Shown: one piece after another, positions 49,108 through 58,068 of the stretch | Position numbering within the stretch: position 1 is the first letter of the stretch | How the letters are laid out: each line of letters opens with the position of its first letter | Source of the DNA: Melaminivora jejuensis | GTDB taxonomy: Bacteria > Pseudomonadota > Gammaproteobacteria > Burkholderiales > Burkholderiaceae_C | Length of the DNA stretch: 64,000 nucleotides | Assembly: GCF_017811175.1 (NCBI RefSeq) | Contig: NZ_JACWIJ010000002.1 | Location: 3,282,501 to 3,346,500, forward strand | Direction: 5' to 3' | Program-made: the position numbers and the translations under genes | Notes under the pieces: model-generated | Told to the model about the DNA's origin: nothing | The model's database searches: none | The model's input: only the letters and a program-made list of their open reading frames with translations

Positions 49108-49812
49108 ATGGATCAGCCGCGCCCCCAGCACCTGCAGGCCACACCGGCCATCGATTGCGACCATCCCGCCGTGCGCGATTTCGCGCGGCAGCACGCCCAG
49201 GGCCGGGATGCCCGGGCGCAGGCCGTGGCGCTGTACCTGGCCGTGCGCGACGGCTTTCGCTACGACCCCTACCGCATCGAGCTGTCGGTGCGTGGCCTGT
49301 CGGCCAGCCAGGTGCTGGCCAATGGCTACGGCTGGTGCGTGCCCAAGGCCGTGCTGCTGGCGGCCGCCGCCCGTGCTGCCGGTATCCCGGCGCGGCTGGG
49401 CTTTGCCGACGTGCGCAACCACCTGAGCACCGAGCGTATGCGCCGTGCCATGCAGACCGATGTCTTCCACTGGCATGGCTACACCGAGTTGTGGCTGGAC
49501 GGGCAATGGGTCAAGGCCACGCCAGCCTTCAACCTGGAGCTGTGCCAGCGCTTTGGCCTGCTGGCGCTGGAGTTCGACGGCGTCAGCGACTCGATCTACC
49601 ACCCCTACGACGCCGCTGGCCAGCGCCACATGGAGTACGTCCACCAGCGCGGCAGCTTCGATGATCTGCCGCTGGCTGACATCGTGCAGGACTTTGTCCG
49701 GCTCTACCCCGGCCTGATGGATGCCGCAGACGCCGCGCAACTGGCGACAGCGGACTTCACCGCCGAGGTGCGCCAGGAGACACAGAAAGAGAAAGAGAAA
49801 GCCCAGCCATGA
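49108..49812 (+). CDS. Transglutaminase-like cysteine protein
   Basis: 234 aa. The transglutaminase core has the Cys in NGYGWCVPKAVLLAAAARAAGIPAR (C77), the His in FHWHGYTELWLDGQW and an Asp shortly after, the papain-like triad. No signal peptide, so cytoplasmic. Bacterial members are usually peptidases or amidases rather than crosslinkers; the substrate is unknown. The C terminus is Glu/Lys-rich and overlaps the next gene by four bases (ATGA), which suggests a linked function. Confidence 0.85.
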   Translation: MDQPRPQHLQATPAIDCDHPAVRDFARQHAQGRDARAQAVALYLAVRDGFRYDPYRIELSVRGLSASQVLANGYGWCVPKAVLLAAAARAAGIPARLGFADVRNHLSTERMRRAMQTDVFHWHGYTELWLDGQWVKATPAFNLELCQRFGLLALEFDGVSDSIYHPYDAAGQRHMEYVHQRGSFDDLPLADIVQDFVRLYPGLMDAADAAQLATADFTAEVRQETQKEKEKAQP

Positions 49813-50270
49813 GCCCGCAACCCGCGCCCACCGATGCACCAATGCCGCCGCCCGGCTTTGAGCTCCTGCAGGCCGGCGGCCCCTTCATGCAGGTCAACGG
49901 CCCGCTGTACGCGCGCCGCGATGGCGCTGCGGTGCGCTTTGGCCTGCGCGTCGAGCAGCGCCACTGCAATCCCATGGGCATCCTGCATGGCGGCATGATG
50001 GCCAGCTTTTGCGACATGCTGCTGCCCATGGCGGTGCTGGGCCAGCCGGGGCCGGTCAAGGGGCATTTCCTGCCCACCATCAGCCTGCAGATCGACTACC
50101 TGGCGCCCTCGCCGCTGGGCTGCTGGCTGGAGGGCACGGGCGAGTTGCTGCGCGCCACGCGCTCCCTGGTGTTCGCCCAAGGCCTGGTGAGCGCCGATGG
50201 CACGCCCTGCGCGCGCGTGAGCGGCGTATTCAAGATCGGCCCGCCACTGCCGGACAATTTCACTGGTTGA
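49809..50270 (+). CDS. PaaI-type hotdog thioesterase
   Basis: 153 aa. A single hotdog domain with HCNPMGILHGGMMASFCDMLL, the usual active-site region of PaaI/YbgC-like acyl-CoA thioesterases, and DYLAPSPLGCWLEGTGELLRATRSLVFAQG. The ATG overlaps the transglutaminase-like stop, so the two are translated together. The acyl-CoA substrate is unknown. Confidence 0.88.
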   Translation: MSPQPAPTDAPMPPPGFELLQAGGPFMQVNGPLYARRDGAAVRFGLRVEQRHCNPMGILHGGMMASFCDMLLPMAVLGQPGPVKGHFLPTISLQIDYLAPSPLGCWLEGTGELLRATRSLVFAQGLVSADGTPCARVSGVFKIGPPLPDNFTG

Positions 50271-50280
50271 AGCCGGCTGT

Positions 50281-50658
50281 TCAGGCGCCGGCCGCAGCGC
50301 CGCACAGCCGCCGCACTACCTCGCGGCAGCTCATGCCCGGCAGCACGCCCAGGGTGCGCGCCAGGGCATTGGCGTGGCGGATCACGCCGTCTTCGAGCGT
50401 GCTGCGCGCCTCGCCGATGCGCGCGCTGTCGTGGCCGACCAGGGCAGCGGCCAGGCCTTGCGCCTGCAGCAGCTCCAGCGCGGCGATGCCGGCGCCGTCC
50501 TTGCCGATTCCGGCATCGTTGAACACCGACAGCAGTGGCCGCGCGGCAATGGCGTACTGCGAGGCGCTGTGGCCGCCGTGCGAGCCGCTGACGGCCACGC
50601 AGCCGGCGTCCTGCGGGCGCAGCTCGGTGATGGAATCGACGATGCGCAGCGCCGGCAT
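50281..50658 (-). CDS. Small conserved-looking protein coupled to dsbD
   Basis: 125 aa, MPALRIVDSITELRPQDAG then CVAVSGSHGGHSASQYAIA and LLSVFNDAGIGKDGAGIAAL. Gly-rich loops (SGSHGG, NDAGIGKDGAG) suggest an enzyme-like alpha/beta fold. I cannot name the family. The ATG overlaps the dsbD TGA (TGATG), so it is the second gene of the dsbD operon. No signal peptide, so cytoplasmic. Confidence 0.75.
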   Translation of the reverse strand: MPALRIVDSITELRPQDAGCVAVSGSHGGHSASQYAIAARPLLSVFNDAGIGKDGAGIAALELLQAQGLAAALVGHDSARIGEARSTLEDGVIRHANALARTLGVLPGMSCREVVRRLCGAAAGA

Positions 50659-52936
50659 CACAGACCGGCGATGGCCGCGCGCAGTTCGCCGGCGCGCAGG
50701 ATCTCGCTGAACACCAGCGGCGCGCGCCCCGGCGCGTGCAGCACATAGACCGGCACGCCCGAGCGCCCCAGTGCCGCCAGCGAGGCGGTGATGGCCGGGT
50801 CGTGCCGCGTCCAGTCGGCGCGCAGCAGGGCCACGCCCTTGGCGGCAAAGTCCTGCAGCACCTGCTCGTCGGCCAGCGCAGTCTGCTTGTTGTATTGGCA
50901 GGTCACGCACCAGGCGGCGGTGTAATCGACGAACACGGGCCGGCCCTGCGCCAGCAGCTGCTGCGGCAAATCGGGCGCCCAGGCTTGCCAGGCCTGCTGC
51001 TGGGGCGCGCTGCTGGCCGCCACAGTGTTGGGCAGTGGTTCGATTTGTATGAGTGTTGGCCCCAAACCCATACCAGCCAAGCGCTGGCAGCTATCGAAAC
51101 AGGAGCAAATACAAGCCGCGCCCGCCCGCCTAGGCCCAGCGTCCAGGCCACCAGCGCCAGCGCCACCAGCAGCGCCAGCAGCATGGCCGCGCCGTCGATG
51201 CCGGTCTGCTGGCCCAGCACCCAGACCAGCCAGACCACGGTGGCAAACATCGGAAAGGCCAGCAGCCGGCGCAGCGTGTCCATCCAGGCGCCGGGGCGCG
51301 GCAGGGCGCGTGCCACTGCCGGCAGCCAGGCGGCCAGCACATAGGGCAGGGCCAGGCCGATGCCCAGCGCGGCAAAGATGGCCAGCGCCTGGGCTGCCGG
51401 CAGCGTGGCCGTCAGGCCCAGCGATGCACCCATGAAGGGCGCCGTACACGGCGAGGCCACGGCCACGGCCAGCACGCCGGTCAGAAAGGCGTCCAGCACC
51501 GGATGGCGCGCCTGCACGCTGGCCACCGAGGACGGCAGCAGGTGGCCGAACTCGAACAGGCCGGCCAGGTTCAGCCCGATCAGCGTGAACAGCGCGGCCA
51601 GCCCCGCCACCACCACCGGCGACTGCAGCTGAAAGCCCCAGCCCACGGCCTCGCCCGCCGCGCGCAGCGCCAGCATCAGCGCACCCAGCAGCATGAACGA
51701 CAGCAGCACGCCAGCGGCATAGGCCAGGCCGCCCAGGCGCTGGGCGCGCAAGTCCTGCCCGTGGCGGGCAAAGCCCACCACCTTGATGGCCAGCACCGGG
51801 AACACGCAGGGCATCAGGTTCAGCAGCAGCCCGCCGAGCACGGCAGCACCCAGCGCGGCCAGCCACACCGGCAGCGGCGCCGGACTGATGCTGGCCGGTG
51901 CCGGCCCCGTGGGTGCCGTCTGTGCCTGCGCGGCATTGGCTGCCAGCGCCGCCGCCAGCGCGGGCGAGACGCCGGCGCGCAGCTCCAGCGCCGGCCAGCC
52001 GCCCGGCACCGGCAGGGCGATCTGCACGCCGCCGCCCGCGTGCGTCAGCACCAGTGGCAGCGGCTCGGGCGAGGCCGCGCGGTCGGGCGACAGCGGCACG
52101 CGCGCCGTCCAGATGCCGCCGCCGTGCCATTGCTGCACGGGCGTGGCAGCGGTCTGCACCACGTCTGGGGTTTCGGCAAAGACGCCCAGCTCGGCGCCCT
52201 GCCAGGCGGCGGGCAGGCCGGCCACGCGCAGCTCCAGCGCATCACCGGCACCTGCCGCGCCAGCGTCGCCATGCGCGGCCTGTGCGCCAGCGCCCTCCAC
52301 GACGCGCGCCTGGCTGCCTGCGCCCACGGCCAACGGCTGCGGCTGGGCCTCGGCGGCCGCCTGGAAGGCCGCAGCGTGCAGCGCCGTCGTGCCCTCGATG
52401 GGTACCTGCAGGGTGAATTCGCCGTCCTCGGGAATGCACTCCTGGCGGCACACCAGCCACGAGGCGCGCAGCTGGAAGGTGGCCTCCTTGGCCAGTGGCG
52501 CCGGCTGCCAGGCGGGCGAGACAGTGATGGGCACGGGCAGCAGCACCTGGCCGTCGTAGCCGTAGTTGGCCAGGCTGCCGAGGGGGAACTTGCGCGGCAC
52601 CGGCCAGGCGATCTCGCCGGCATCCATGCCCTGCGGCAACTGCCAGGCCAGCTCGGTTGGCAGGCCCGAATCGCCGGGGTTCTTCCAGTAGGTGTGCCAG
52701 TCGGGCTGATGGCGGATCAGCAGGCCCAGCGTCAGCGCCTTGCCCGGGCCGATGCCGTCGGGCGCGTGCGCCACCAGCTCGGCACTGACGTAGGGCGTGG
52801 CCAGCGTGCTGGCGCCGGGCGCTCCAGCGCCCAGGTTTTTGAGCTGAAATTGGGCAAAAGCCGTTGTCGGGAGCGCGCAGGCAGCTATCAAAAAAAGAGC
52901 GACTTGGAGCAGTCGCTGGTGCAGTCGGGCCAACAT
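50658..52936 (-). CDS. dsbD: Thiol:disulfide interchange protein DsbD (single-base frameshift in the given sequence)
   Basis: About 759 aa when repaired. DsbD carries electrons from cytoplasmic thioredoxin to periplasmic thiols. A signal peptide (1-28) is followed by a periplasmic DsbD-like N domain with CRQECIPEDGEF, eight membrane segments with the redox cysteines in NLMPCVFPV and ASPCTAPFMG, and a C-terminal thioredoxin domain with WCVTC. The frame breaks at four C, 51060-51063; a fifth joins VWVWG to PTLIQIEPLPNTVAAS. Both the signal peptide and the last membrane segment are encoded by dispersed repeat copies. Confidence 0.9.
51061..51112 (+). repeat. Dispersed short repeat, copy 10, inside dsbD
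   Basis: GCCAAGCGCTGGCAGCTATC and its flanks, read in antisense as part of FAPVSIAASAWLVWVWG, the last membrane segment of DsbD. The apparent frameshift lies at its left edge. Confidence 0.8.
52847..52900 (+). repeat. Dispersed short repeat, copy 11, in the dsbD signal peptide
   Basis: A diverged copy ending GCAGGCAGCTATCAAAAAAA is read in antisense as LFLIAACALPTTAFAQFQL, the hydrophobic core and cleavage region of the DsbD signal peptide. Confidence 0.75.
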
Positions 52937-53048
52937 GATGGGTGATGGAGAGCGGCGGGCGTGGATGGTTCCGGCGCGGGCGGGGTGCGGCGCGGAGATG
53001 GCCATCGATGGTAGTGAAAGCTGCGCCGACCCTGCACCGGGCCGGGCA

Positions 53049-53076
53049 AGCCGCGCGGGGATCGTGAAAACGCTCT
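53049..53076 (-). repeat. Possible remnant end of the 163-bp element
   Basis: GATCGTGAAAACGCTCT (53060-53076) with the preceding CCGCGCGGG resembles the end of the 163-bp element, with two changes. The rest of the element is not recognisable. It lies in the 294-base gap between dsbD and the creatininase-family gene, which otherwise holds only GGCTCC hexamers at 53082-53100. Confidence 0.45.
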
Positions 53077-53230
53077 CAGGCCGGCTCCGGCTCCGGCTCC
53101 AATTGCGGCTGCGGCCCGGATGGCCAGCGGCACCAGCACCGCGCCGGTCGAGCGCACCACGCCGGGGAGCACAAAGCTCACGTGCAACGCACAACCTTCC
53201 AAGACCGTGGGCGCGACTACCATCGCCGCC

Positions 53231-54103
53231 ATGCCGCAGCCTCCCTCGTCGCCTCCTCTCCCGCCCTCCACGTCGCCCTGCTCCAGCTACTCCAGCCGCT
53301 TCTGGGCGGAGCTCTCCACGCGCGAGTTCGCCGCTGCGCGCGAGGCGGGCCTGGCCGCGCGCACCGTGGCCGTGCTGCCGGTGACGGCCATCGAGCAGCA
53401 CGGCCCGCACCTGCCGCTGAATGTGGATGCGCTGCTGCTGCAGGGCGTGCTGGATGCGGCCCTGGCGCAGCTGCCGCAGTCGTTGCCAGTGCTGGTGCTG
53501 CCGCCGCAGGACATCGGCCTGTCCACCGAGCACCTGTCGTATCCCGGCACGCTGACGCTGGCGCCGGCGACGCTGCTGGCGCTGTGGACGGAATTGGGCG
53601 CGTGCGTGGCGCGCGCCGGGGTGAAAAAGCTCTTGCTGCTGAACGGCCACGGCGGCAACGTCGCGCCCATGGACATTGCCGCACGCGAGCTGCGCCAGCG
53701 CTGCGGCCTGCTGACCTACAGCGCCAGCTGGTTCAGCCTGCCGCTGCCGGACGCCGTGCAGCAGCGGTTTTCGGCGCAGGAGCACCGCTTCGGCATCCAC
53801 GGCGGCGAGATCGAGACGTCCATGATGCTGCATCTGGCGCCGCAGCTGGTGCGCATGGAGTGCGCGCAGCACTGGCGCTCGTCATCGCAGGATCGGGTCG
53901 AGCGCTACGCCATCCTGGGCAATGGCCGCAGCGCCAAGATGGGCTGGGCCATCGAGGACTACCACCCGGCAGGCGCCGTGGGCAATGCTGCCGGGGCAAC
54001 GGCGGACGCGGGCCGCGCCGTGGTCGAGGCCGCCGGGCAGGCGTTGGCGAAGCTGCTGCAGGAGCTGGGGGATTTGCCTCCCCTCGCACTGGAAACAGGC
54101 TGA
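53231..54103 (+). CDS. Creatininase-family amidohydrolase
   Basis: 290 aa. The metal-binding motifs of the creatininase/MftE/ArfB superfamily are present: EQHGPHLPLNVD, NGHGGNVAPM and HGGEIETSMML. Members hydrolyse small cyclic amides or process peptides, so the name does not fix the substrate. The start MPQPP is chosen because upstream in-frame codons are unlike the family. It converges on the histidine phosphatase gene with two bases between stop codons. Confidence 0.87.
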   Translation: MPQPPSSPPLPPSTSPCSSYSSRFWAELSTREFAAAREAGLAARTVAVLPVTAIEQHGPHLPLNVDALLLQGVLDAALAQLPQSLPVLVLPPQDIGLSTEHLSYPGTLTLAPATLLALWTELGACVARAGVKKLLLLNGHGGNVAPMDIAARELRQRCGLLTYSASWFSLPLPDAVQQRFSAQEHRFGIHGGEIETSMMLHLAPQLVRMECAQHWRSSSQDRVERYAILGNGRSAKMGWAIEDYHPAGAVGNAAGATADAGRAVVEAAGQALAKLLQELGDLPPLALETG

Positions 54104-54105
54104 AC

Positions 54106-54779
54106 TCAGGCGTGCGTCGTCCAGTCCGCATACTCCGGCGCATCCAGGTGCGCCAGGCTGTTGAAGGTCTGCAGCATGAGCCGCTTCGGCGCGACGCTGA
54201 ACTCGCTCACGGCGCTGTTTCTGATGCGCATGTTCAGCGCAATCGTCACCTCGGGCGGGGTGGACAGCACCTCGCCGATGGCCGCCGAGATCGGCCCGCC
54301 GCTGGACACCAGCAGCACATTGGCGCCGACGTGCTGCTGGCGCACCTGCTCCAGCACGCCGCGCACGCCGCCGCGAAACGTCTCCCAGTCCGGCATCCCC
54401 GCCGGGCTGATGGTGCCGCCCATCCACTGCGCCAGCGCATCGCACAGCAGGCGAAAGTACTGCCGGTACAGCTCGGGCGTGGCAGGCGGCGGCAGCGGCG
54501 AGGGATGGACGCTGCGGATCAGCGCCAGGCTGTCGTACTCGTTGAGCTGGGGCAGGGCGATGGCCTGGGGCACATCGCCCCCAGGCCGGCCACGATGCCG
54601 TCCAGTGTCTGCGTGTGGCGCAGCAGCGTGCCCGCCAGCACGGCATCGAAGCGCAGGCCGCGCTCGCGCCAGTACTGGCCCAGGCGCAGCGCCTGCGCGT
54701 GGCCGCGCTCGCTCAGGCGGTCGTAGTCGTCGGCGCCAAACGAGGCCTGGCCGTGGCGCACAAGGTAGAGGGTTCCCAT
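54106..54779 (-). CDS. Histidine phosphatase (phosphoglycerate mutase-like; single-base frameshift in the given sequence)
   Basis: About 224 aa when repaired. The N terminus MGTLYLVRHGQASFG has the RHG phosphohistidine motif; the second half has the late His-region equivalent near VLLVSSGGPISAAIGEVL, where the usual second His appears replaced by SSGG, so activity is uncertain. The frame breaks in five C at 54578-54582; a sixth joins AGLGG to DVPQAIALPQLNEYD. Last gene of the minus-strand operon, 97 bases after the dehydratase. Confidence 0.82.
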
Positions 54780-54876
54780 GCGCGGCGATTGTGCGGACGC
54801 CGGCGCGGCGCGTTTGTCGCAGGTGTGACGGGCCTGGCGCAGCGCCGGCACCTGCCTGCCCAGGCCGCTGCTGCGC

Positions 54877-55872
54877 CTATTGCCCTGCCTGGCAGCCCCC
54901 CAGCAACACGCGGGCGAACACCCCGGCATCGACATTGCCGCCAGTCAGCGCCAGCCCCACGGCCTGCCCGGCCAGTTGCTGGCGCTCCTGCAAGGCGCCA
55001 GCCAGGGCGGCGGCGCCGGCGCCCTCGGCCACGTTGTGCGTGTCGGCAAACAGCGCGCGCATGGCGGCGGCGACCTCGTCGTCGCTCACCTGCACGATGC
55101 GCTCCAGGTGTTGCGCCAGCACGGCCAGCGCAGCCGCGTCGGCCACGCGCACGGCCATGCCGTCGGCCAGTTGCGTGCTGACGGCAGACGCCACGACATG
55201 GCCGGCAGCCAGCGAGTCGGCGTAGGTCGTGGCATGGCGGCTGACCACGCCGACGATGCGCGCCGGGTGCCCCAGTGCCAGCTTGGCAGCCACCGCCGCG
55301 CAGGCGCCCGAACCCAGGCCGATGGGCACATAGAGCACATCCAGGTGCGGGGCGGCGCGCAGCAGCTCCAGCCAGTAGGTGGCCACGCCGCACACCAGGT
55401 CATGGTGGTAGCTGGGCACCATGTGCGCGCCGCGTTCGCGGGCCAGTTGCAGCGCGTGCTCGCGCGCTTCCTGGAAGTCCTCGCCGTGCTCGACCAGCTG
55501 CGCGCCCAGGGCGCGCATGGCGGCGTTCTTTTCCAGCGAATTGCCCAGCGGCACGACGATGGTGCAGGCCACGCCGCGCCCGCGCGCCGCCCAGGCGATG
55601 CTCTGGCCGTGGTTGCCGCGCGTGGCGCTGATGACTTCGCGCGGCAATTGGCCGCTGCGCGCCAGGGCGTCGAAGTAGGCCAGCCCGCCGCGTATCTTGA
55701 AGGCGCCCACGGGGTTGTGGTTCTCGTGCTTGAGCCAGCACTCGGTGCCCAGGCGCTGCTCCAGCAAGCCCCAGCGGTATTGCGGCGTGGCCTGGAACTG
55801 GCCGTACACCAGGCGCGCGGCGGCCTCGATCTCGGCCAGGGTGGGCAGGCGGGGTGCGGCAGGCGTGCTCAC
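54877..55872 (-). CDS. Threonine/serine dehydratase-like PLP enzyme (fold type II)
   Basis: 331 aa. [18 protein letters not shown] holds the PLP lysine, [19 protein letters not shown] the phosphate/substrate loop and [11 protein letters not shown] the glycine loop. There is no C-terminal regulatory ACT-like domain, so it resembles catabolic dehydratases or related ammonia-lyases rather than biosynthetic IlvA. The start is GTG, overlapping the PhzF stop (GTGA). Exact substrate unknown. Confidence 0.88.
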   Translation of the reverse strand: MSTPAAPRLPTLAEIEAAARLVYGQFQATPQYRWGLLEQRLGTECWLKHENHNPVGAFKIRGGLAYFDALARSGQLPREVISATRGNHGQSIAWAARGRGVACTIVVPLGNSLEKNAAMRALGAQLVEHGEDFQEAREHALQLARERGAHMVPSYHHDLVCGVATYWLELLRAAPHLDVLYVPIGLGSGACAAVAAKLALGHPARIVGVVSRHATTYADSLAAGHVVASAVSTQLADGMAVRVADAAALAVLAQHLERIVQVSDDEVAAAMRALFADTHNVAEGAGAAALAGALQERQQLAGQAVGLALTGGNVDAGVFARVLLGGCQAGQ

Positions 55873-56792
55873 AGCAGCACCTCGCCGCGCACGCAGGCCA
55901 CCGTGTGCCCGCCGATCCAGATCTGCCCGTCCGGCGCCTGCTCGACGTGGACGCGCCCGGCGCGGCCCAGCGCCGCGCCCTGCGCCGCCACGTAGCGCGG
56001 CGGCGCCAGGCCGGCGCCGATCAGCCACTGCGCCAGGGCCGCGTTCAGACTGCCGGTGACCGGGTCTTCGAGCACCCCGGCGCCGGTGCTGAAGAACGCC
56101 CGCACCTCGAAATGCGTGTCCATATCCGTATCCGCATCTGTGCCCGTGCCCGTGCCCGTGCCCGTGCCCGGCGCCTGCGCGCCGATGACGCCGACCTTGC
56201 CGCGCGCTCCGGCCACGCCCACGTCCAGCCCGGCCAGCATGGCGGCGTCGGGCTGCAGGGCCAGCACCTGCTCGGCCGAGGCCAGCAGCACGCCGCGCCA
56301 GCGCGGGCCGTTGTCGCACCAGGCGTGGCGCACGATGTCGCTGCGCGCCAGGCCCAGGCCGCGTGCGATGCGCTGCACCTCGTCCTCGGGCAGCGGGCCA
56401 CTCCTGATCAGGGGCGGGGCGGCAAAGGCCAGGCGCGGGCCGTCGCGGCGCAGGCGCACCAGGCCGACGCCGCACTCCTGCACGATGTGCGCTTGTGCCT
56501 GCGGCACGCCCCCGGCGGCCAGCCAGGCGTGGCAGGTGCCCAGCGTCGGGTGGCCGGCAAAGGGCAGCTCGCGCCCGGGGCTGAAGATGCGCACCCGGTA
56601 GTCGGCCCCGGCGGCGCGGCCCGCCTCGGTGGGCGGCAGCACGAAGGTGGCCTCGGACAGATTCGTCCAGTCGGTGAACTGCTGCATCTGCGTGTCGGTC
56701 AGCCCCTCGCCGTCCAGCACCACGGCCAGCGGGTTGCCGAGGTAGGGCGTGGCGGTGAAGACATCGACTTGGCTGAAGGGGCGCTGGCGCAT
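55869..56792 (-). CDS. PhzF-family protein (isomerase/epimerase-like)
   Basis: 307 aa from ATG with AGGAG upstream. PhzF-family motifs: [25 protein letters not shown] (catalytic Glu), [22 protein letters not shown] and [19 protein letters not shown]. PhzF itself isomerises DHHA in phenazine synthesis, but most family members act on unknown small molecules. Around residues 210-225 a hexanucleotide tandem repeat encodes (Gly-Thr)5 and an Asp/Thr stretch, an insertion not typical of the family. Overlaps the downstream dehydratase. Confidence 0.9.
   Translation of the reverse strand: MRQRPFSQVDVFTATPYLGNPLAVVLDGEGLTDTQMQQFTDWTNLSEATFVLPPTEAGRAAGADYRVRIFSPGRELPFAGHPTLGTCHAWLAAGGVPQAQAHIVQECGVGLVRLRRDGPRLAFAAPPLIRSGPLPEDEVQRIARGLGLARSDIVRHAWCDNGPRWRGVLLASAEQVLALQPDAAMLAGLDVGVAGARGKVGVIGAQAPGTGTGTGTGTDADTDMDTHFEVRAFFSTGAGVLEDPVTGSLNAALAQWLIGAGLAPPRYVAAQGAALGRAGRVHVEQAPDGQIWIGGHTVACVRGEVLL
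56116..56169 (-). repeat. In-frame hexanucleotide repeat in the PhzF-like gene
   Basis: Nine consecutive hexamers on plus: four diverged (GTGTCC, ATATCC, GTATCC, GCATCT) then five perfect GTGCCC. Length change by whole units would keep the frame and lengthen a Gly-Thr loop. Confidence 0.92.
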
Positions 56793-56831
56793 GGGCAACT
56801 CCTGCGGGTGGGTGTGGGGCGGGGAAAAATC

Positions 56832-58013
56832 TCAGGCGCACCCGCTGCGGATGGCATCGGCCAGCGCGGCAATCGCCGTGCCGATCTGCTCCTCGCTGGC
56901 GGTGACGAACGACAGGCGCAGCGTGCGCGCGTCGGCATCCTCGGCGTAGAAGGCTGCGCCGGGCACGAAGGCCACGCCGCGCTGCACGGCGCGTGGCAGC
57001 AGCTCCAGCGCATCCAGGCCGGCGGGCAGGCGCAGCCACAGGAACATGCCGCCCGCTGGCCGGCTCCAGCTCACGCCCAGCGGCGCCAGGTGCTGCTCCA
57101 GCGCGGCCAGCATGGCCTGGCACTGGCGCTGGTAGAGCTGGCGGATGGTGGGCACATGGCGCTCCAGAAAGCCGTGTTGCAGCACCTCGGCCACCAGGCG
57201 CTGGTTGAAGCTGGGCGTGTGCAGGTCGGCTGCCTGCTTGGCCTGCAGGAGCTTGGGGTAGATGTGCGCCGGCGCCACCACGAAGCCCAGGCGCAGGCCC
57301 GGCGCCAGCACCTTGGAAAACGAGCCCATATAGATGCAGCCCTCGGGGTTGCGTGCCGACAGCGGCGCCGGCGGCGGCTGGTCGAACCACAGGTCGCCAT
57401 AGGGGTTGTCCTCCAGGAGGGGCAGGCCCAGCTGCGCGGCGCGCTCGACCAGTTGCTGGCGGCGCGCCTCGGTCATGGTGCGGCCCGTGGGGTTCTGGAA
57501 GTTGGGCAGGACGTACAGAAAACGTGCCTTGTCTGCGCCGCTGCCCACCTTGGCGGCCAGGTCGTCGGCATCGATGCCGTCCTCATCGCTGGCCACGGCC
57601 TCAATGCGCGGCTGCATGGGCGCGAAGGCCTGCAGCGCGCCCAGGTAGGTGGGCGTCTCCACCAGCACCCGGCTGCCTTCGTCGATCAGCACCTTGGCCA
57701 CCAGATCCAGCGCCTGCTGGCTGCCGGTGGTGATCAGCACCTGATCCGGATGCACCTCCCAGGGCAGGGAGTCGGCCACCGCCTGGCGCAGCGGCGCGTA
57801 GCCCTCGCTGGCGGCGTATTGCAGGGCGGCCGCGCCATCGCGGCCCAGCACCTGCGCAGCGGCATCGGCAAAGGCCTCGATGGGGAAGGTCTGCGGCGCC
57901 GGCAGGCCGCCGGCCAGGCTGATGATGCCGGGCCGCTCGGTCACCTTCAGGATCTCGCGGATCACGGAAGGGTTCATCCGGGCGGCGCGCTGCGCCAGCG
58001 TCCAGTTCGTCAT
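56832..58013 (-). CDS. PLP-dependent aminotransferase (2-aminoadipate/MocR-like class I fold)
   Basis: 393 aa. The substrate loop SLAGGLPAPQTFP, the PLP-binding YVLPNFQNPTGRTM, and the Schiff-base lysine in YMGSFSKVLAPGLRLGFVVAP mark a fold-type-I aminotransferase close to the 2-aminoadipate/valine-pyruvate group. It has no winged-helix domain, so it is the enzyme and not a regulator. The start MTNWTLAQRAARM is the family start. Between EamA (55-base gap) and PhzF (39-base gap). Confidence 0.91.
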   Translation of the reverse strand: MTNWTLAQRAARMNPSVIREILKVTERPGIISLAGGLPAPQTFPIEAFADAAAQVLGRDGAAALQYAASEGYAPLRQAVADSLPWEVHPDQVLITTGSQQALDLVAKVLIDEGSRVLVETPTYLGALQAFAPMQPRIEAVASDEDGIDADDLAAKVGSGADKARFLYVLPNFQNPTGRTMTEARRQQLVERAAQLGLPLLEDNPYGDLWFDQPPPAPLSARNPEGCIYMGSFSKVLAPGLRLGFVVAPAHIYPKLLQAKQAADLHTPSFNQRLVAEVLQHGFLERHVPTIRQLYQRQCQAMLAALEQHLAPLGVSWSRPAGGMFLWLRLPAGLDALELLPRAVQRGVAFVPGAAFYAEDADARTLRLSFVTASEEQIGTAIAALADAIRSGCA

Positions 58014-58068
58014 TGCGTCATCTCCAACAGGGGCAGGGGACAAGGGGGTGGGGGAAGGGCAGGCAGGC

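Noticed and set aside
53049..53076. A third full copy of the 163-bp element beside dsbD
   Set aside because: Only one end is recognisable; the core and the other end do not match, so it is listed as a possible remnant.
56832..58013. A second MocR-type regulator
   Set aside because: The protein begins directly with the aminotransferase domain and lacks a winged helix, so it is an enzyme.
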